A DNA stretch of 64,000 nucleotides from Sphingobium baderi (GCF_001456115.1 NZ_CP013264.1:3366501-3430500), one strand, 5' to 3'; shown: positions 1-8,865, numbered from the stretch's first letter. The notes: generated by a model from the sequence alone, not told the origin. Made by a program: numbers and translations.

Positions 1-205
1 GCTTCGCATCCAGCCCATGCTTCCGGTTCACCCGCGCCGCCGCCTGCTTCACGATGGCGAGGGCGTGGACGATGCCGATGGGCATCCGCTCGCTATCGCC
101 GAAGGGGAAGTTCTCAATGCTCCGCTGAGTCTGTGCTCCCCAATAGGCGGCGGCGGGCACCTCGATCGCGCCAATCGAGTCGGTTTCGGTGCGGGTTTCG
201 GCCAT
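1..205 (-). CDS. fumC: Class II fumarate hydratase, N-terminal part (cut by window edge)
   Basis: This is the first 68 codons of a leftward gene that runs off the left edge. The protein starts [17 protein letters not shown] and continues with [14 protein letters not shown] and [16 protein letters not shown], the conserved N-terminal segment of class II (FumC-type) fumarase, which interconverts fumarate and malate in the TCA cycle as a cytoplasmic homotetramer. The start ATG at 203-205 has a GGAG-like ribosome site upstream. The catalytic region lies outside the window. Close relatives such as aspartate ammonia-lyase share this fold, but the [10 protein letters not shown] segment fits fumarase best. 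Confidence 0.9.
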   Translation of the reverse strand, partial: MAETRTETDSIGAIEVPAAAYWGAQTQRSIENFPFGDSERMPIGIVHALAIVKQAAARVNRKHGLDAK

Positions 206-324
206 ACTTCGGCTCCCAATTAATAATCAATCGCAACAATAGGTTGGATGTAGGACGGAAGCGAGGAAAGCCAAGAGCGATTTTTTAGGGGATGCGGCGT
301 TGGGTGGGAAGCGGACACTCAAAT

Positions 325-492
325 CCGTTCGTCCTGAGTAGCCACTGAGCCTGTCGAAGGGGCGTATCGAAGGACACAGGTTGTGCCATACCCTTCAATA
401 TGGGTCTTTGGCTTGGCCAGAGGCCAAGTTTATCCTGAACGAATGCTGCAAGCAGTCAGTCGAAGGGCTCAGCCCCTGCTCAGGGCGAACGG
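325..492. repeat. Intergenic inverted-repeat element of sphingomonad type
   Basis: The 324-bp gap between fumC and the SspB gene contains sequence reading CCGTTCGTCCTGAG at 325-338 and its near-perfect inverse CTCAGGGCGAACGG at 479-492. Between them are partial copies of the CTGTCGAAGG motif (351-360, and CAGTCGAAGGG near 456-466). Such motifs recur between genes in sphingomonad genomes and behave like REP elements. No gene is visible in the gap. Confidence 0.6.
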
Positions 493-529
493 GTGTCGGG
501 AATAGCCGAAACCAGCCGAAAGCGGACGC

Positions 530-1006
530 TTATTTCTTCTTCCCGAAATCTACCGTCACGACATTGGAACCGTCTTCCGCCTTCACGTCCGGCACGTCGT
601 TTTCCGCTTCTTCATGCGGTTCGGGCACGGCATCGGCCTGCACCTGGAATTGGAGCGCGAAATTGACCGCCGGATCGACGAAAGCGGTGATCGCCGCAAA
701 GGGAATGACAAGGTGGGCCGCGACCTGATTGAAGGTCAGGCTGACCTGGAACATGTCCTCGCTGACCTTGAGATCCCAGAATTTGTTCTGAAGGACGATG
801 GTCATTTCGTCGGGAAAGCGCTCGATCAGCCGGGTCGGGATGTCGACGCCCGACGCCTGCGTCTTGAAAGTGATGTAGAAATGATGGTTTCCCGGCAGGC
901 CTCCGGTCTCCTCCACCTCCCCCAGCACACGACCGACGACGGCGCGCAGCGCTTCTTGCACGATTTCATCATAGGGAATCAGGCTGTCGGGCAGGTCTTC
1001 ACTCAT
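530..1006 (-). CDS. sspB: SspB-family ClpXP adaptor protein
   Basis: 158 residues starting [20 protein letters not shown]. It matches the alphaproteobacterial SspB family, which binds ssrA-tagged proteins and delivers them to the ClpXP protease in the cytoplasm. The middle carries the substrate-binding core ([17 protein letters not shown], then [21 protein letters not shown]), and the C-terminus is an acidic tail ([19 protein letters not shown]) ending in a short basic patch, as expected for the flexible ClpX-tethering arm. An upstream in-frame start at 1042 is possible, but the family normally begins near MSED. The tmRNA gene that makes its substrates is in this same window (about 50.6-51.0 kb). 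Confidence 0.85.
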   Translation of the reverse strand: MSEDLPDSLIPYDEIVQEALRAVVGRVLGEVEETGGLPGNHHFYITFKTQASGVDIPTRLIERFPDEMTIVLQNKFWDLKVSEDMFQVSLTFNQVAAHLVIPFAAITAFVDPAVNFALQFQVQADAVPEPHEEAENDVPDVKAEDGSNVVTVDFGKKK

Positions 1007-1104
1007 GGCTGTCAGTCCTAGCGAGGCGATACGAAGCGTCAAGCCCGCCCGTCATTCCCATACACTTGCATTGCATGGCGCGCGCAACGCGCTATAGGGC
1101 GGCC

Positions 1105-1692
1105 ATGCGTAGGGCCGAGATTCATCGCAACACTGCGGAAACGCAGATCGACGTCACCGTCAACCTGGACGGCACGGGCATCTATTCCGTTTCGACGGGC
1201 ATCGGCTTCCTCGATCATATGATCGAGCAATTGTCGCGCCACTCGCTGATCGACCTGGACGTCAAGACGGTCGGCGACCTGCATGTAGACCAGCATCACA
1301 CGACCGAGGACACCGCTATCGCCATCGGTGAAGCGGTCGCCAAGGCGCTGGGCGACAAGCGCGGCATCTCCCGCTACGGCACGGCCTATGCGCCTATGGA
1401 CGAGACGCTGACGCGCGTGTCGCTGGACATTTCGGGCCGTCCCTGGCTGGTGTTCAAGGCGCCCTTCTCCGTACAGCGGCTGGGCGAATGGGATACCGAG
1501 CTGATCGAGCATTGGTTCCAAAGCTTCGCGCAGGCGGCGGGGATCACGCTGCATGTCGAAAATCTCTATGGCGCCAACAACCACCATGTCGTCGAAAGCT
1601 GCTTCAAGGGGCTGGCGCGGGCGCTGCGGCAAGCGGTGGAGATCGACCAGCGCAAGGCCGACGCCATCCCGTCGACCAAGGGGATATTGTGA
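1105..1692 (+). CDS. hisB: Imidazoleglycerol-phosphate dehydratase
   Basis: 195 residues, the monofunctional HisB length (no fused phosphatase). It dehydrates imidazoleglycerol phosphate to imidazole-acetol phosphate in histidine synthesis. The metal-binding histidine clusters are visible: GFLDHM at about 34-39, VDQHHTTED at 61-69 and ANNHHVVES near 163-171. The start at 1105 ([10 protein letters not shown]) fits the family; upstream in-frame starts add residues not seen in relatives. It begins the his cluster, and its stop overlaps the GTG start of hisH by four bases. Confidence 0.97.
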   Translation: MRRAEIHRNTAETQIDVTVNLDGTGIYSVSTGIGFLDHMIEQLSRHSLIDLDVKTVGDLHVDQHHTTEDTAIAIGEAVAKALGDKRGISRYGTAYAPMDETLTRVSLDISGRPWLVFKAPFSVQRLGEWDTELIEHWFQSFAQAAGITLHVENLYGANNHHVVESCFKGLARALRQAVEIDQRKADAIPSTKGIL

Positions 1693-2306
1693 CCTCCCTT
1701 GCCCTCATCGATTATGGCGCGGGCAATCTTCATTCGGTGCACAACGCCCTGCGAAAGGCCGGCGCGCGAGATGTAACGATCACCGCCGACGCGGATGTCG
1801 TGGCGAAGGCGGACCGGATCGTGCTGCCGGGCGTCGGCGCTTTCCGGGCCTGCCACGATGCGCTGGTGGCGATCCCCGGCATGGTCGAGGCGATGGACGC
1901 GGCGGTGAACCGGCGCGGCGTTCCCTTTCTGGGCGTGTGCGTGGGGATGCAGTTGCTCGCGGACGCGGGCGAGGAATTCGGACGGCATGAAGGGCTGGGT
2001 TGGATTCCCGGCACCGTGAAGCTGATCGAGCCGGCCGATCCGGCGATCAAGGTGCCGCATATGGGCTGGAACGACGTGATCCTGCGCGGCGACCCGCCTC
2101 TGCTGGAGTCGGGCGAGGCCTATTTCCTCCACAGCTATCATTTCGAAGCCGATGATCCGGCCCATGTCGCCGCCGTCACCGACCATGGCGGGCCGCTGGT
2201 CGCAGCCGTCGCGCGTGACACCATCATCGGTTGCCAGTTTCACCCGGAAAAGAGCCAGAACTATGGCCTTTCCTTCCTCTCCCGCTTTCTGGAGTGGCGT
2301 CCTTGA
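1689..2306 (+). CDS. hisH: Imidazole glycerol phosphate synthase glutaminase subunit HisH
   Basis: 205 residues with a GTG start overlapping the hisB stop (GTGA at 1689-1692), a sign of translational coupling. It is a class I glutamine amidotransferase that supplies ammonia to HisF. The catalytic cysteine is Cys84 in GVCVGMQ, and the His/Glu pair is in QFHPEKS near 184-188. The N-terminal [12 protein letters not shown] is a HisH signature. It lies between hisB and hisA. Confidence 0.97.
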   Translation: MTSLALIDYGAGNLHSVHNALRKAGARDVTITADADVVAKADRIVLPGVGAFRACHDALVAIPGMVEAMDAAVNRRGVPFLGVCVGMQLLADAGEEFGRHEGLGWIPGTVKLIEPADPAIKVPHMGWNDVILRGDPPLLESGEAYFLHSYHFEADDPAHVAAVTDHGGPLVAAVARDTIIGCQFHPEKSQNYGLSFLSRFLEWRP

Positions 2307-2328
2307 GCGCGCTCCCACGGATGATGAT

Positions 2329-3066
2329 ATGAGCCTGATCGTCTTTCCCGCCATCGACCTCAAGGGCGGACAAGTCGTCCGCCTGGCCGAAGGCGACATG
2401 AACCGCGCCACCATTTATGGTGACAATCCCGCCGCACAGGCGCTGCTGTTCGCGCAGGCAGGCGCGCAGCATCTGCATGTGGTCGATCTGGACGGCAGCT
2501 TCGCGGGCCATGCGGTCAATGCCGAAGCGGTGGAGAAGATCGTCGAAGCCTTTCCCGGCCATGTGCAGCTGGGCGGGGGCATCCGCAACCGGGAAGCGGT
2601 GGAACGCTGGTTCGATCTGGGCGTGTCGCGCATCGTCATCGGCACGGCGGCGCTGAAAGACCCGGACTTCGTCAAGGCGGCGGCGCGTGATTTCCCCGGC
2701 GGCATCGTCGTCGCGGTCGATGCGCGCGATGGCTTCGTCGCGACGGACGGCTGGGCGGAAAAGTCGGACATGCCGGTAGCGGACCTCGCCCGCCGGTTCG
2801 AGGATGCAGGCGTCGCCAGCCTGCTTTTCACCGATGTTGGGCGCGACGGGCTGCTCAAGGGCTGCAATATCGACGCGACCGTGGACCTTGCCCGCGCCAC
2901 CGATATTCCGGTGATCGCCAGTGGCGGGGTCGCGGGGATCGCGGACATTCGCGTGCTGAGCCTCCACGCCGATGAAGGGATTGAGGGCGTCATCACCGGA
3001 CGAGCGCTTTATGACGGGCGGCTGGACCTGAAAGCCGCGCTGGCGGTGGCGCAGGCGGCGGCGTGA
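2329..3066 (+). CDS. hisA: ProFAR isomerase (phosphoribosylformimino-AICAR ribotide isomerase)
   Basis: 245-residue (beta/alpha)8 barrel that isomerises ProFAR to PRFAR in histidine synthesis. The catalytic aspartates are visible at Asp10 (FPAIDLKGG) and Asp169 ([10 protein letters not shown]). The phosphate-binding glycine loops QLGGGIR and IASGGV are present. The ATG at 2329 gives the standard length; a longer in-frame reading from 2152 overlaps hisH and is not expected to be used. Confidence 0.97.
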   Translation: MSLIVFPAIDLKGGQVVRLAEGDMNRATIYGDNPAAQALLFAQAGAQHLHVVDLDGSFAGHAVNAEAVEKIVEAFPGHVQLGGGIRNREAVERWFDLGVSRIVIGTAALKDPDFVKAAARDFPGGIVVAVDARDGFVATDGWAEKSDMPVADLARRFEDAGVASLLFTDVGRDGLLKGCNIDATVDLARATDIPVIASGGVAGIADIRVLSLHADEGIEGVITGRALYDGRLDLKAALAVAQAAA

Positions 3067-3103
3067 GCGTGACACATTTCATCCATTCGGTAAGAATATA
3101 GGC

Positions 3104-3868
3104 ATGACCGTCCGCACACGCGTCATTCCCTGTCTCGACGTCGCCAATGGCCGGGTGGTCAAGGGCGTCAACTTCGTCGACCTGCGCGATGCGGGCGATC
3201 CGGTCGAGCAGGCCAAGGTCTATGACGCGGCGGGCGCGGACGAACTCTGCTTCCTCGACATCACCGCCACGCAGGAGGCGCGCGGCACCATATTGGATGT
3301 GGTGCGCCGCACCGCCGAGGTCTGCTTCATGCCCGTCACCGTGGGCGGCGGCGTCCGCAGCCCGGAAGATGCGCGCGCGCTGCTGCTCGCGGGGGCGGAC
3401 AAGGTCGCGGTGAACAGCGCTGCCGTCGCCCGGCCCGAACTGGTCGCCGACATCGCCGACCGCTTCGGCAGTCAGTGCGTCGTTGGATCGGTCGATGCGC
3501 GGCGCGTGGGCGAGGACCGTTGGGAAATCTTCACCCATGGCGGACGCAAGCCGACCGGCATCGACGCGCTGGAGCACGCCATCCGCCTTGCCGAACTGGG
3601 CGCGGGCGAACTTCTCGTCACGTCGATGGACGGGGACGGGACGCGTCAGGGCTATGACCTTGCCCTTACCCGCGCCATTGCCGATGCCGTGTCGGTGCCG
3701 GTGATCGCCAGCGGCGGCGTGGGCACGCTCGACCATCTGGTCGAAGGCGTGATCGAGGGCCATGCGAGCGCGGTGCTGGCCGCCTCCATCTTCCATTTCG
3801 GGCAGCACACGGTTGCAGAGGCCCACCGCGCGCTGGCGGCGGCGGGCGTGCCGGTGCGCGCCGCCTGA
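3104..3868 (+). CDS. hisF: Imidazole glycerol phosphate synthase cyclase subunit HisF
   Basis: 254 residues, standard length. With HisH it forms IGP synthase, turning PRFAR plus ammonia into imidazole glycerol phosphate and AICAR. The catalytic aspartates are Asp12 ([10 protein letters not shown]) and Asp176 ([10 protein letters not shown]). The glycine-rich phosphate loops TVGGGVRS and IASGGVGT are seen. It follows hisA after 37 bases. The last his gene, hisE, is separated from it by a PEP-CTERM gene. Confidence 0.98.
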   Translation: MTVRTRVIPCLDVANGRVVKGVNFVDLRDAGDPVEQAKVYDAAGADELCFLDITATQEARGTILDVVRRTAEVCFMPVTVGGGVRSPEDARALLLAGADKVAVNSAAVARPELVADIADRFGSQCVVGSVDARRVGEDRWEIFTHGGRKPTGIDALEHAIRLAELGAGELLVTSMDGDGTRQGYDLALTRAIADAVSVPVIASGGVGTLDHLVEGVIEGHASAVLAASIFHFGQHTVAEAHRALAAAGVPVRAA

Positions 3869-3964
3869 CAAGACGGCAAAAGCGTCGGCTTATTTTACAT
3901 TAACCAGACTGGCCGGAGGGGCATTAACCTTTCAGGGCGCCGCAAATGCGTGACTCAGCTCCTC

Positions 3965-3982
3965 TTGGCACAGCTCCTGCTT
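3965..3982 (+). promoter_or_regulatory. Sigma-54-type (-24/-12) promoter before the PEP-CTERM gene
   Basis: The sequence TTGGCACAGCTCCTGCTT carries a perfect -24 element (TGGCAC at 3966-3971) and a near-perfect -12 element (CTGC, consensus TTGC). The invariant GG (3967-3968) and GC (3979-3980) are separated by exactly ten bases. It lies 44 bases upstream of the PEP-CTERM start codon. In floc-forming bacteria PEP-CTERM expression has been linked to RpoN and the PrsK/PrsR two-component system, so this promoter type fits the gene. Activity is inferred. Confidence 0.6.
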
Positions 3983-3985
3983 AAC

Positions 3986-4011
3986 TTTCCTGCATCACCA
4001 TTTGCAGGAAA
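3986..4011. promoter_or_regulatory. Perfect 9-bp inverted repeat at the likely transcript start
   Basis: TTTCCTGCA (3986-3994), an 8-base spacer, then TGCAGGAAA (4003-4011). It lies between the sigma-54-type promoter and the PEP-CTERM start codon. It could be an operator or a 5'-end hairpin; there is no T-run, so a terminator is unlikely. Confidence 0.4.
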
Positions 4012-4025
4012 CAGGGAGTAAGAGG

Positions 4026-4274
4026 ATGAAACTGAACAAGATGCTTCTCGCCGCTGGCGTCGCCGGTCTGGTCGGTGCAGCCACGCCCGCTCAGGCGACC
4101 TTCGGCTGCGGATGGTGGAAGCAGTGCGGCGGCTCGTCCGGTGGCAACTCATCGGGGGGCAGCTCGTCGGGCGGCGCCACGCCGGTGCCTGAGCCGGAGC
4201 AGCTCGGCCTGTTCGCCATGGGCATCGCGGTTCTGGGCTTCCGCACCTTTCGCGCCCGCCGCAAGCGCAAATAA
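4026..4274 (+). CDS. Small PEP-CTERM exported protein
   Basis: 82 residues. The signal peptide ends at ATPAQA about residue 24, a Gly/Ser-rich spacer with two cysteines (CGWWKQC) follows, and the C-terminus is a PEP-CTERM tripartite tail: VPEP at 54-57, a hydrophobic segment and the basic end RARRKRK. This tail is the recognition signal for exosortase, which processes proteins destined for the cell surface or extracellular matrix. The mature part is only about 30 residues, so a structural or glycan-anchoring role is more likely than catalysis. It sits inside the his cluster but has its own sigma-54-type promoter. Confidence 0.85.
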   Translation: MKLNKMLLAAGVAGLVGAATPAQATFGCGWWKQCGGSSGGNSSGGSSSGGATPVPEPEQLGLFAMGIAVLGFRTFRARRKRK

Positions 4275-4323
4275 GCGCAACGCACGCTGATTTTTAGTTG
4301 ACGGGTCGCGTGCCTGGCGCTTG

Positions 4324-4650
4324 ATGGCGGCCATGCGCGCGACCCTTCATCAATTGGAACAAACCATCGCCCGGCGACGGTCCGCCGACCCGTCGCAATC
4401 CTATGTGGCGAAGCTGACATCCAGAGGGCGCGCCAAGATCGCGCAGAAGGTGGGCGAAGAGGCGGTCGAAACCGTCATCGCGGCGCTGAGCGGCGACACC
4501 GCCGACACCATCGGCGAAAGCGCGGACCTGCTATTCCATCTTTTCGTGCTGCTTGCCGATTGCGGCATACCGCTCGATTCCGTCCTGGATGAGCTGGAAC
4601 GGCGCGAGGGACTGTCGGGTCTCGCCGAAAAGGCCGCGCGCCCGGACTGA
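4324..4650 (+). CDS. hisE: Phosphoribosyl-ATP pyrophosphatase
   Basis: 108 residues of the all-alpha MazG-like NTP pyrophosphohydrolase fold, monofunctional HisE. It releases pyrophosphate from phosphoribosyl-ATP, the second step of histidine synthesis. The family segment [30 protein letters not shown] and the acidic ESADLLFHLFVLL helix that holds the metal are present. A second ATG at 4333 is an equally possible start. It is split from hisF by the PEP-CTERM gene. Confidence 0.93.
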   Translation: MAAMRATLHQLEQTIARRRSADPSQSYVAKLTSRGRAKIAQKVGEEAVETVIAALSGDTADTIGESADLLFHLFVLLADCGIPLDSVLDELERREGLSGLAEKAARPD

Positions 4651-4730
4651 TCCGGCCCTTCGGAAAGATATTGCCCCTGCCGCGTTTATACTCCAGCCTC
4701 ATTGCAAGAGGGAAATAATGGAGGGCGATC

Positions 4731-5303
4731 ATGGTGCGGACGGTTTTAGGCGGGCTGCTGGGCGGTTTTGCGCTCTATATCACCGGCTTCATCTTCTGGG
4801 GCACGCCGCTGGGTTCGCTGGCGTTCAGCCGCGCTGATCCACAGGCGGGCGCCAATCTGCAAGCCGCCATGGCGCAGACGCTCAATCCCACAGGCACCGG
4901 CGTCTATGTCGTGCCCGATCCCGCCACCGCGCAAGGAACGGTACTGTTCGGCAAAGGACCGGTCGGCATGATCTTCTACAATAGCAGCGGTTTCCCCGTG
5001 ACAGACGGGTCTGCGCTGATCGGCGGTTTCGTGCTGGCGCTGGTGGTGGGCGTGGTGATCGCGCTGGCGCTGCGCTTCACGGCAGCGGATTTCGGCAGCC
5101 GGGCGCGCTTGGTGCTGCTGTTCGCGCTGGCCGCCGTGCTGTGGCTCCATGTCGGGCAGGCGGTCTTCAACCATGCGCCATGGGGCTATATCCTCTATCT
5201 CGCACTCAGCGATTTCGTGGGGCTGGTTGCCGCGGGGCTGATCGCCGCGAAACTGATGGAAGGCACGGCCGTTGCTTCCCCCATCGAAGACACCGTGCAC
5301 TGA
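4731..5303 (+). CDS. Conserved inner-membrane protein, function unknown
   Basis: 190 residues with about four hydrophobic segments: near 5-25, 97-115, 124-141 and 150-172. A periplasmic-looking loop of about 65 residues follows the first helix. The start ATG at 4731 has a GGAGGG ribosome site. I do not recognise the family with certainty. It stands alone between hisE and an L,D-transpeptidase gene. Confidence 0.7.
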   Translation: MVRTVLGGLLGGFALYITGFIFWGTPLGSLAFSRADPQAGANLQAAMAQTLNPTGTGVYVVPDPATAQGTVLFGKGPVGMIFYNSSGFPVTDGSALIGGFVLALVVGVVIALALRFTAADFGSRARLVLLFALAAVLWLHVGQAVFNHAPWGYILYLALSDFVGLVAAGLIAAKLMEGTAVASPIEDTVH

Positions 5304-5431
5304 CGGAGTATGCGCTTCGCCCCTCCTGCGTTGCGGGAAAGACATAGGCACGATGGTGAACGACAGGCAGCATCATCTTTTTCCGCGATCATAAGTTTGA
5401 TCGCCGCGGGCTTTGCGCTATCTGGTCGAGT

Positions 5432-6907
5432 ATGAACCGTCCCGATCTGATCCGCTTTTCCGGCGTGGCGTTGCTGGCTTTCGCCGCCATGCCCGCTGTC
5501 GCGCAGCAAAGCGCCCCAACCTCCATCCTGCCCCCGGCAGTGACGCCGGCGCTGCCTGCTGCTCCGGCGCCTGTAGCGCCACCCGCCATAGTGACGCCCC
5601 CGCCCCTTCCGCTGCCGCCGATGTCGGCTGCACAGGAAAAATGGCTCAACGACTGGCTTCGCAGGGGCGCGGCCGAAGGTCTGATGGCAAAAAGCAAGGC
5701 CAGCGCGGCGCTGACCGGCGATGCGTTGCTTTCCGCCACGCTGGACCGGGCGCGGGCGCTCAGCACCGGGCGCGTAGACACCGCCGACTTCCTCAATATC
5801 TGGGCCTTGCGCCCCGCGCCCTTCGATCCCCGCCCGTCCCTGGCGACGGCGATCGCGGAGGACCGGCTGCCGCAATGGGCCGCCAGCCTGACGCCGCCCT
5901 ATTCGGGCTATGACGGCCTTCGCAAGGGGTTGGTCGCTTATGAACGCATCCGCGACGATGGCGGTTGGCCGAAACTGAGCGCGGATGCGTCGCCCGATGC
6001 GATCCGCAAGCGCCTCGCCATCGAGGACAAGGCCGTGACGCCCGGTGAAAAGCTGGTGGACGCGCTTCAGCGCGCCCAGCGGCGCTATGGTCTCAATCCC
6101 ACGGGCCAGCTTGGCGCGCGGACGCTCGCTGAACTCAACGTGCCGGTGGAGGACCGCATCGCCGCGATCATGGCGAATATGGAACGCTGGCGCTGGATGC
6201 CGCGCACCCTGCCAGTCAACCGGGTTCAGGTGAACATCGCGGCCGCCGTGCTCACCATGTTCGAAGGCGATCAGCCGGTGAAGTCGATGCGCGCCGTCAC
6301 CGGCAGCCCGACCAACCAGACGCCGATGCTGTCGTCCAGCATCCATTCGATCGTCGTCAATCCACCGTGGAACGTTCCGGCCTCCATCGCCAAGAAGGAA
6401 CTGTTCCCCAAGGGCCGCGCAACGTTGCTGAAGCAGGGATACAAGATCATCGGCACGCCGGAAGGCGGGCAGCGCATCGTCCAGCCCGCCGGGCCGAACA
6501 GCGCGCTGGGCCGGTTGAAGTTCGATTTCAACAATCCCTTCGCGGTCTATCTGCACGACACGCCCGCGCGGGCGAAGTTCCAGAGCTATGACCGGCTTGC
6601 CAGCCATGGCTGCATCCGTCTCGAAAAGCCGGTGCCGCTGGCCGAGATGATGGTGACGGGCGATCCCAAGCTGGCGGGGCAGATCCAGACGCTGATCGAC
6701 GAAGGCAAGACGCAGCGCGTGTCCTTGCCGCAGCAAGTGGCCGTCTACCTGCTTTACTGGACTGCCTTTCCGGGGAGCGACGGGGTGATGAACTTCCGGT
6801 CGGACCCCTATGGCTGGGACAAGCTGCTCGCCCAGAAGATCGAGGCGTCCAGCCGCCGCGTCGATCCCACGACCGACCATTCGACCGCCATCGCATCGAA
6901 GGATTGA
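5432..6907 (+). CDS. Periplasmic L,D-transpeptidase (YcbB/LdtD-like)
   Basis: 491 residues with an N-terminal signal peptide (cleavage near AMPAVAQ) and a proline/alanine-rich linker up to about residue 65. A peptidoglycan-binding-type helical region is near 205-235 (ALQRAQRRYGLNPTGQLGARTLAELN). The YkuD catalytic domain has the active-site motif SHGCIRL, with the nucleophile at Cys394. Enzymes of this type make 3-3 cross-links in peptidoglycan or attach proteins to it. The size and the PG-binding segment ahead of the YkuD domain resemble LdtD. Two cell-envelope genes follow closely. Confidence 0.9.
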   Translation: MNRPDLIRFSGVALLAFAAMPAVAQQSAPTSILPPAVTPALPAAPAPVAPPAIVTPPPLPLPPMSAAQEKWLNDWLRRGAAEGLMAKSKASAALTGDALLSATLDRARALSTGRVDTADFLNIWALRPAPFDPRPSLATAIAEDRLPQWAASLTPPYSGYDGLRKGLVAYERIRDDGGWPKLSADASPDAIRKRLAIEDKAVTPGEKLVDALQRAQRRYGLNPTGQLGARTLAELNVPVEDRIAAIMANMERWRWMPRTLPVNRVQVNIAAAVLTMFEGDQPVKSMRAVTGSPTNQTPMLSSSIHSIVVNPPWNVPASIAKKELFPKGRATLLKQGYKIIGTPEGGQRIVQPAGPNSALGRLKFDFNNPFAVYLHDTPARAKFQSYDRLASHGCIRLEKPVPLAEMMVTGDPKLAGQIQTLIDEGKTQRVSLPQQVAVYLLYWTAFPGSDGVMNFRSDPYGWDKLLAQKIEASSRRVDPTTDHSTAIASKD

Positions 6908-6912
6908 ACCCC

Positions 6913-7224
6913 ATGCACAAGATCGCCCTTATCGCCCTTAGCGGCGCGCTCGCCCTCTCCGCTTGCGGCAAGAAGCAGGAAGAGGCCCCCGCGACTAACA
7001 ATCTGGTCGAACCGCCGATCGAAAATGTCATCATCGACGAACCGGACGCCGCGCCTGAGCCGAGCCAGAATGTCACCAACACGGCCCCGGCCGCGCCGCC
7101 GCCCGAAGTGTCCGAAGACCAGCAGATGCTGGACGATGCCGCCGCCACCGGCATGACCTCGCGCCTCCCCTCACAGGCCGAGGCGGACCATCATGCGGAT
7201 GAAGCGAGCAACGCGGGCGGCTAA
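6913..7224 (+). CDS. Small acidic lipoprotein
   Basis: 103 residues starting MHKIALIALSGALALSACGKK. The lipobox LSAC puts the lipidated cysteine at about residue 18. The mature part is Pro/Ala/Glu-rich and low in structure. It starts five bases after the L,D-transpeptidase stop, so the two are probably co-transcribed. Function unknown. Confidence 0.8.
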   Translation: MHKIALIALSGALALSACGKKQEEAPATNNLVEPPIENVIIDEPDAAPEPSQNVTNTAPAAPPPEVSEDQQMLDDAAATGMTSRLPSQAEADHHADEASNAGG

Positions 7225-7276
7225 GGCGCATCGCGGCGGCCTTGGACTGGGGCCGCCGCTCTGCTATATTGCTTCC

Positions 7277-7960
7277 ATGGATCGCCGCAGTTTTACAAAG
7301 TTCGCTTTAAGCGGACTGGCCTTATCGTTTCTTTCCGACAGCATCGGCAAAGCCGCCGCGCCGGAAGGCCTTCTTCCCAAAAACCCGCCGCCAGCGCCGG
7401 TTCCTGCCGCGCCGCGCACCGTTTCCTTCGCGGGCAAGCCCTATGCGCGCCTGCTGGAAAAGGCGAAGGCCGCGCTGGACAGCCATGCTCACGCCTTCAC
7501 CCTGCGCGACCGAATCGCTATCGCCGATTTCAACGCGCCCTCGCGCGATCTGCGCCTGCATGTGGTGGACCTGATCGGCGGGCAATCCAGTTCCTATCTG
7601 GTCGCCCATGGCCGCGGTTCGGACCCCGGCCATTCAGGATGGCTCCAAAGCTTTTCCAACGAGCCCAATTCACTGGCCAGTTCGTCGGGCGCCTATCGGA
7701 CGAGCGACATTTATTACGGCCAGCATGGGCAGGCGATGCGCCTCATCGGCCTCGACCCGACCAACAACAATGCGGAAAATCGCGCTATCGTCATCCATGG
7801 CGCGGATTATGTGAGCGAAGAACACATCGCCGCCTGGGGCAAATGCGGGCGCAGCGAAGGTTGCCTGGCGGTGGCGCGGCACATGCTGCCGCAGCTTGTC
7901 GGCCTGCTGGGGCCCGACCGCATGGTCTATGCGGACAAGATCATCGTGACAGGCGCTTAG
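7277..7960 (+). CDS. Murein L,D-transpeptidase catalytic-domain protein (YkuD_2 type), Tat-exported
   Basis: 227 residues. The N-terminus MDRRSFTKFALSGLALSF is a twin-arginine signal (RRSFTK). The body matches the family annotated as murein L,D-transpeptidase catalytic-domain proteins: GRGSDPGHSGWLQSFSN, AIVIHGADYVS and a cysteine motif CGRSEGCLAV with the probable nucleophile at Cys196. It follows the LdtD-like enzyme and lipoprotein, which makes a cell-wall remodelling cluster. Enzyme activity is inferred from the family. Confidence 0.85.
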   Translation: MDRRSFTKFALSGLALSFLSDSIGKAAAPEGLLPKNPPPAPVPAAPRTVSFAGKPYARLLEKAKAALDSHAHAFTLRDRIAIADFNAPSRDLRLHVVDLIGGQSSSYLVAHGRGSDPGHSGWLQSFSNEPNSLASSSGAYRTSDIYYGQHGQAMRLIGLDPTNNNAENRAIVIHGADYVSEEHIAAWGKCGRSEGCLAVARHMLPQLVGLLGPDRMVYADKIIVTGA

Positions 7961-7977
7961 GGTTGAGATGCTATGTG

Positions 7978-7995
7978 CTCCTGCCTACGCAGGAG
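7978..7995. repeat. REP-like palindrome CTCCTGC/GCAGGAG, possible terminator
   Basis: CTCCTGC-CTAC-GCAGGAG followed by ACCGGTTTTT, so it can also work as a terminator for the gene upstream. The same palindrome family occurs at 13288-13307 and as an inverted pair at 15841-15902. Confidence 0.65.
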
Positions 7996-8106
7996 ACCGG
8001 TTTTTCATTCTGAGCGAAGAGCAATCAACCTTCAGTCCCCATGACACGGGATCGAATGTCGCGTTCTTCTCCGCCCGAACGCCATGAGCATCCGGGCGGA
8101 AATGGA

Positions 8107-8865
8107 TCAACCCGCCTTCTGGCCGCTCATCACTTCGATCGACGGTTTGTTGATGGCGTCGATCGTGCCATCGGCCATCATCGCCTTGCCCATATCCAGC
8201 GCTTCCTTGCGAAGCGCCTCGTCATTGGCCGTCTGGCTTGCACCGATAAGGGCGGACAACAGAATGTTCTTGTTGGTCTTGTCCGCCGCATTTTCCGCCA
8301 CGGACTTGCGAGCCAGCGTCACGGCTTCCTTATAATAAGGATCAGCGCCGGTCATGTCCTTGGCCCCCAGCTTCTGGTTGCCCAGCTGGATCAGGATGCC
8401 CGCCAGGATATTGCGGCTGGCGGCATCTGTGGGCTTGGCTTCGACTACCTTGCGCCAGTGAGGCAACGATTCGCCATAAAGGGCGATCACCTTGTCCATC
8501 TGGCCCTGAGCGCCCTGCGCGGCGGCGTCGGCATAAAGCGCGTTGGCGAGGAAATTCACATTGTCGATATTAGCGGGCTGGGTCTGGACGGCCGTGCGGA
8601 TCGCGGGCAGCGCCGCTTCATATTTCGCGGTGGCGGCGGCATTATCGCCCGCCTGCTGGGCCTGCTGCCCCGCAGTGAAGTCGGTCACGGCCTGATTGAA
8701 AGCGGCGATCTGTTCCTGCGTCATCTGACCAGCGGCAGGCGCGGCTTCAGCCGGGGCGGCGGGAGCGGCTTCAGCCGCGGCAGGCGCTTCCTGCGCCTGC
8801 ACGGGGGTCATCATCGCCAGCGGCGCGGCAAGGGTCATAAGGGCAATATAAACCGGTCGAGACAA
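8107..8865 (-). CDS. Periplasmic tetratricopeptide-type protein
   Basis: About 252 residues. I chose the TTG at 8863-8865 because a GGAGAG ribosome site lies 8 bases upstream and it gives a clean signal peptide (PLAMMTPVQAQ) with no preceding tail. An Ala/Pro/Glu-rich spacer follows, then helical TPR-like repeats (TDFTAGQQAQQAGDNAAATAKYEAALPAI, ALYGESLPHWRKVVEAKPTD, ADPYYKEAVTLARKSVAENA). Such proteins act as scaffolds. The partner is unknown. Confidence 0.7.
   Translation of the reverse strand: MSRPVYIALMTLAAPLAMMTPVQAQEAPAAAEAAPAAPAEAAPAAGQMTQEQIAAFNQAVTDFTAGQQAQQAGDNAAATAKYEAALPAIRTAVQTQPANIDNVNFLANALYADAAAQGAQGQMDKVIALYGESLPHWRKVVEAKPTDAASRNILAGILIQLGNQKLGAKDMTGADPYYKEAVTLARKSVAENAADKTNKNILLSALIGASQTANDEALRKEALDMGKAMMADGTIDAINKPSIEVMSGQKAG

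Noticed and set aside
5195..6880. A 561-codon open frame opposite the L,D-transpeptidase gene
   Set aside because: Shadow frame of a GC-rich gene, dominated by Arg/His/Gly with no family features.
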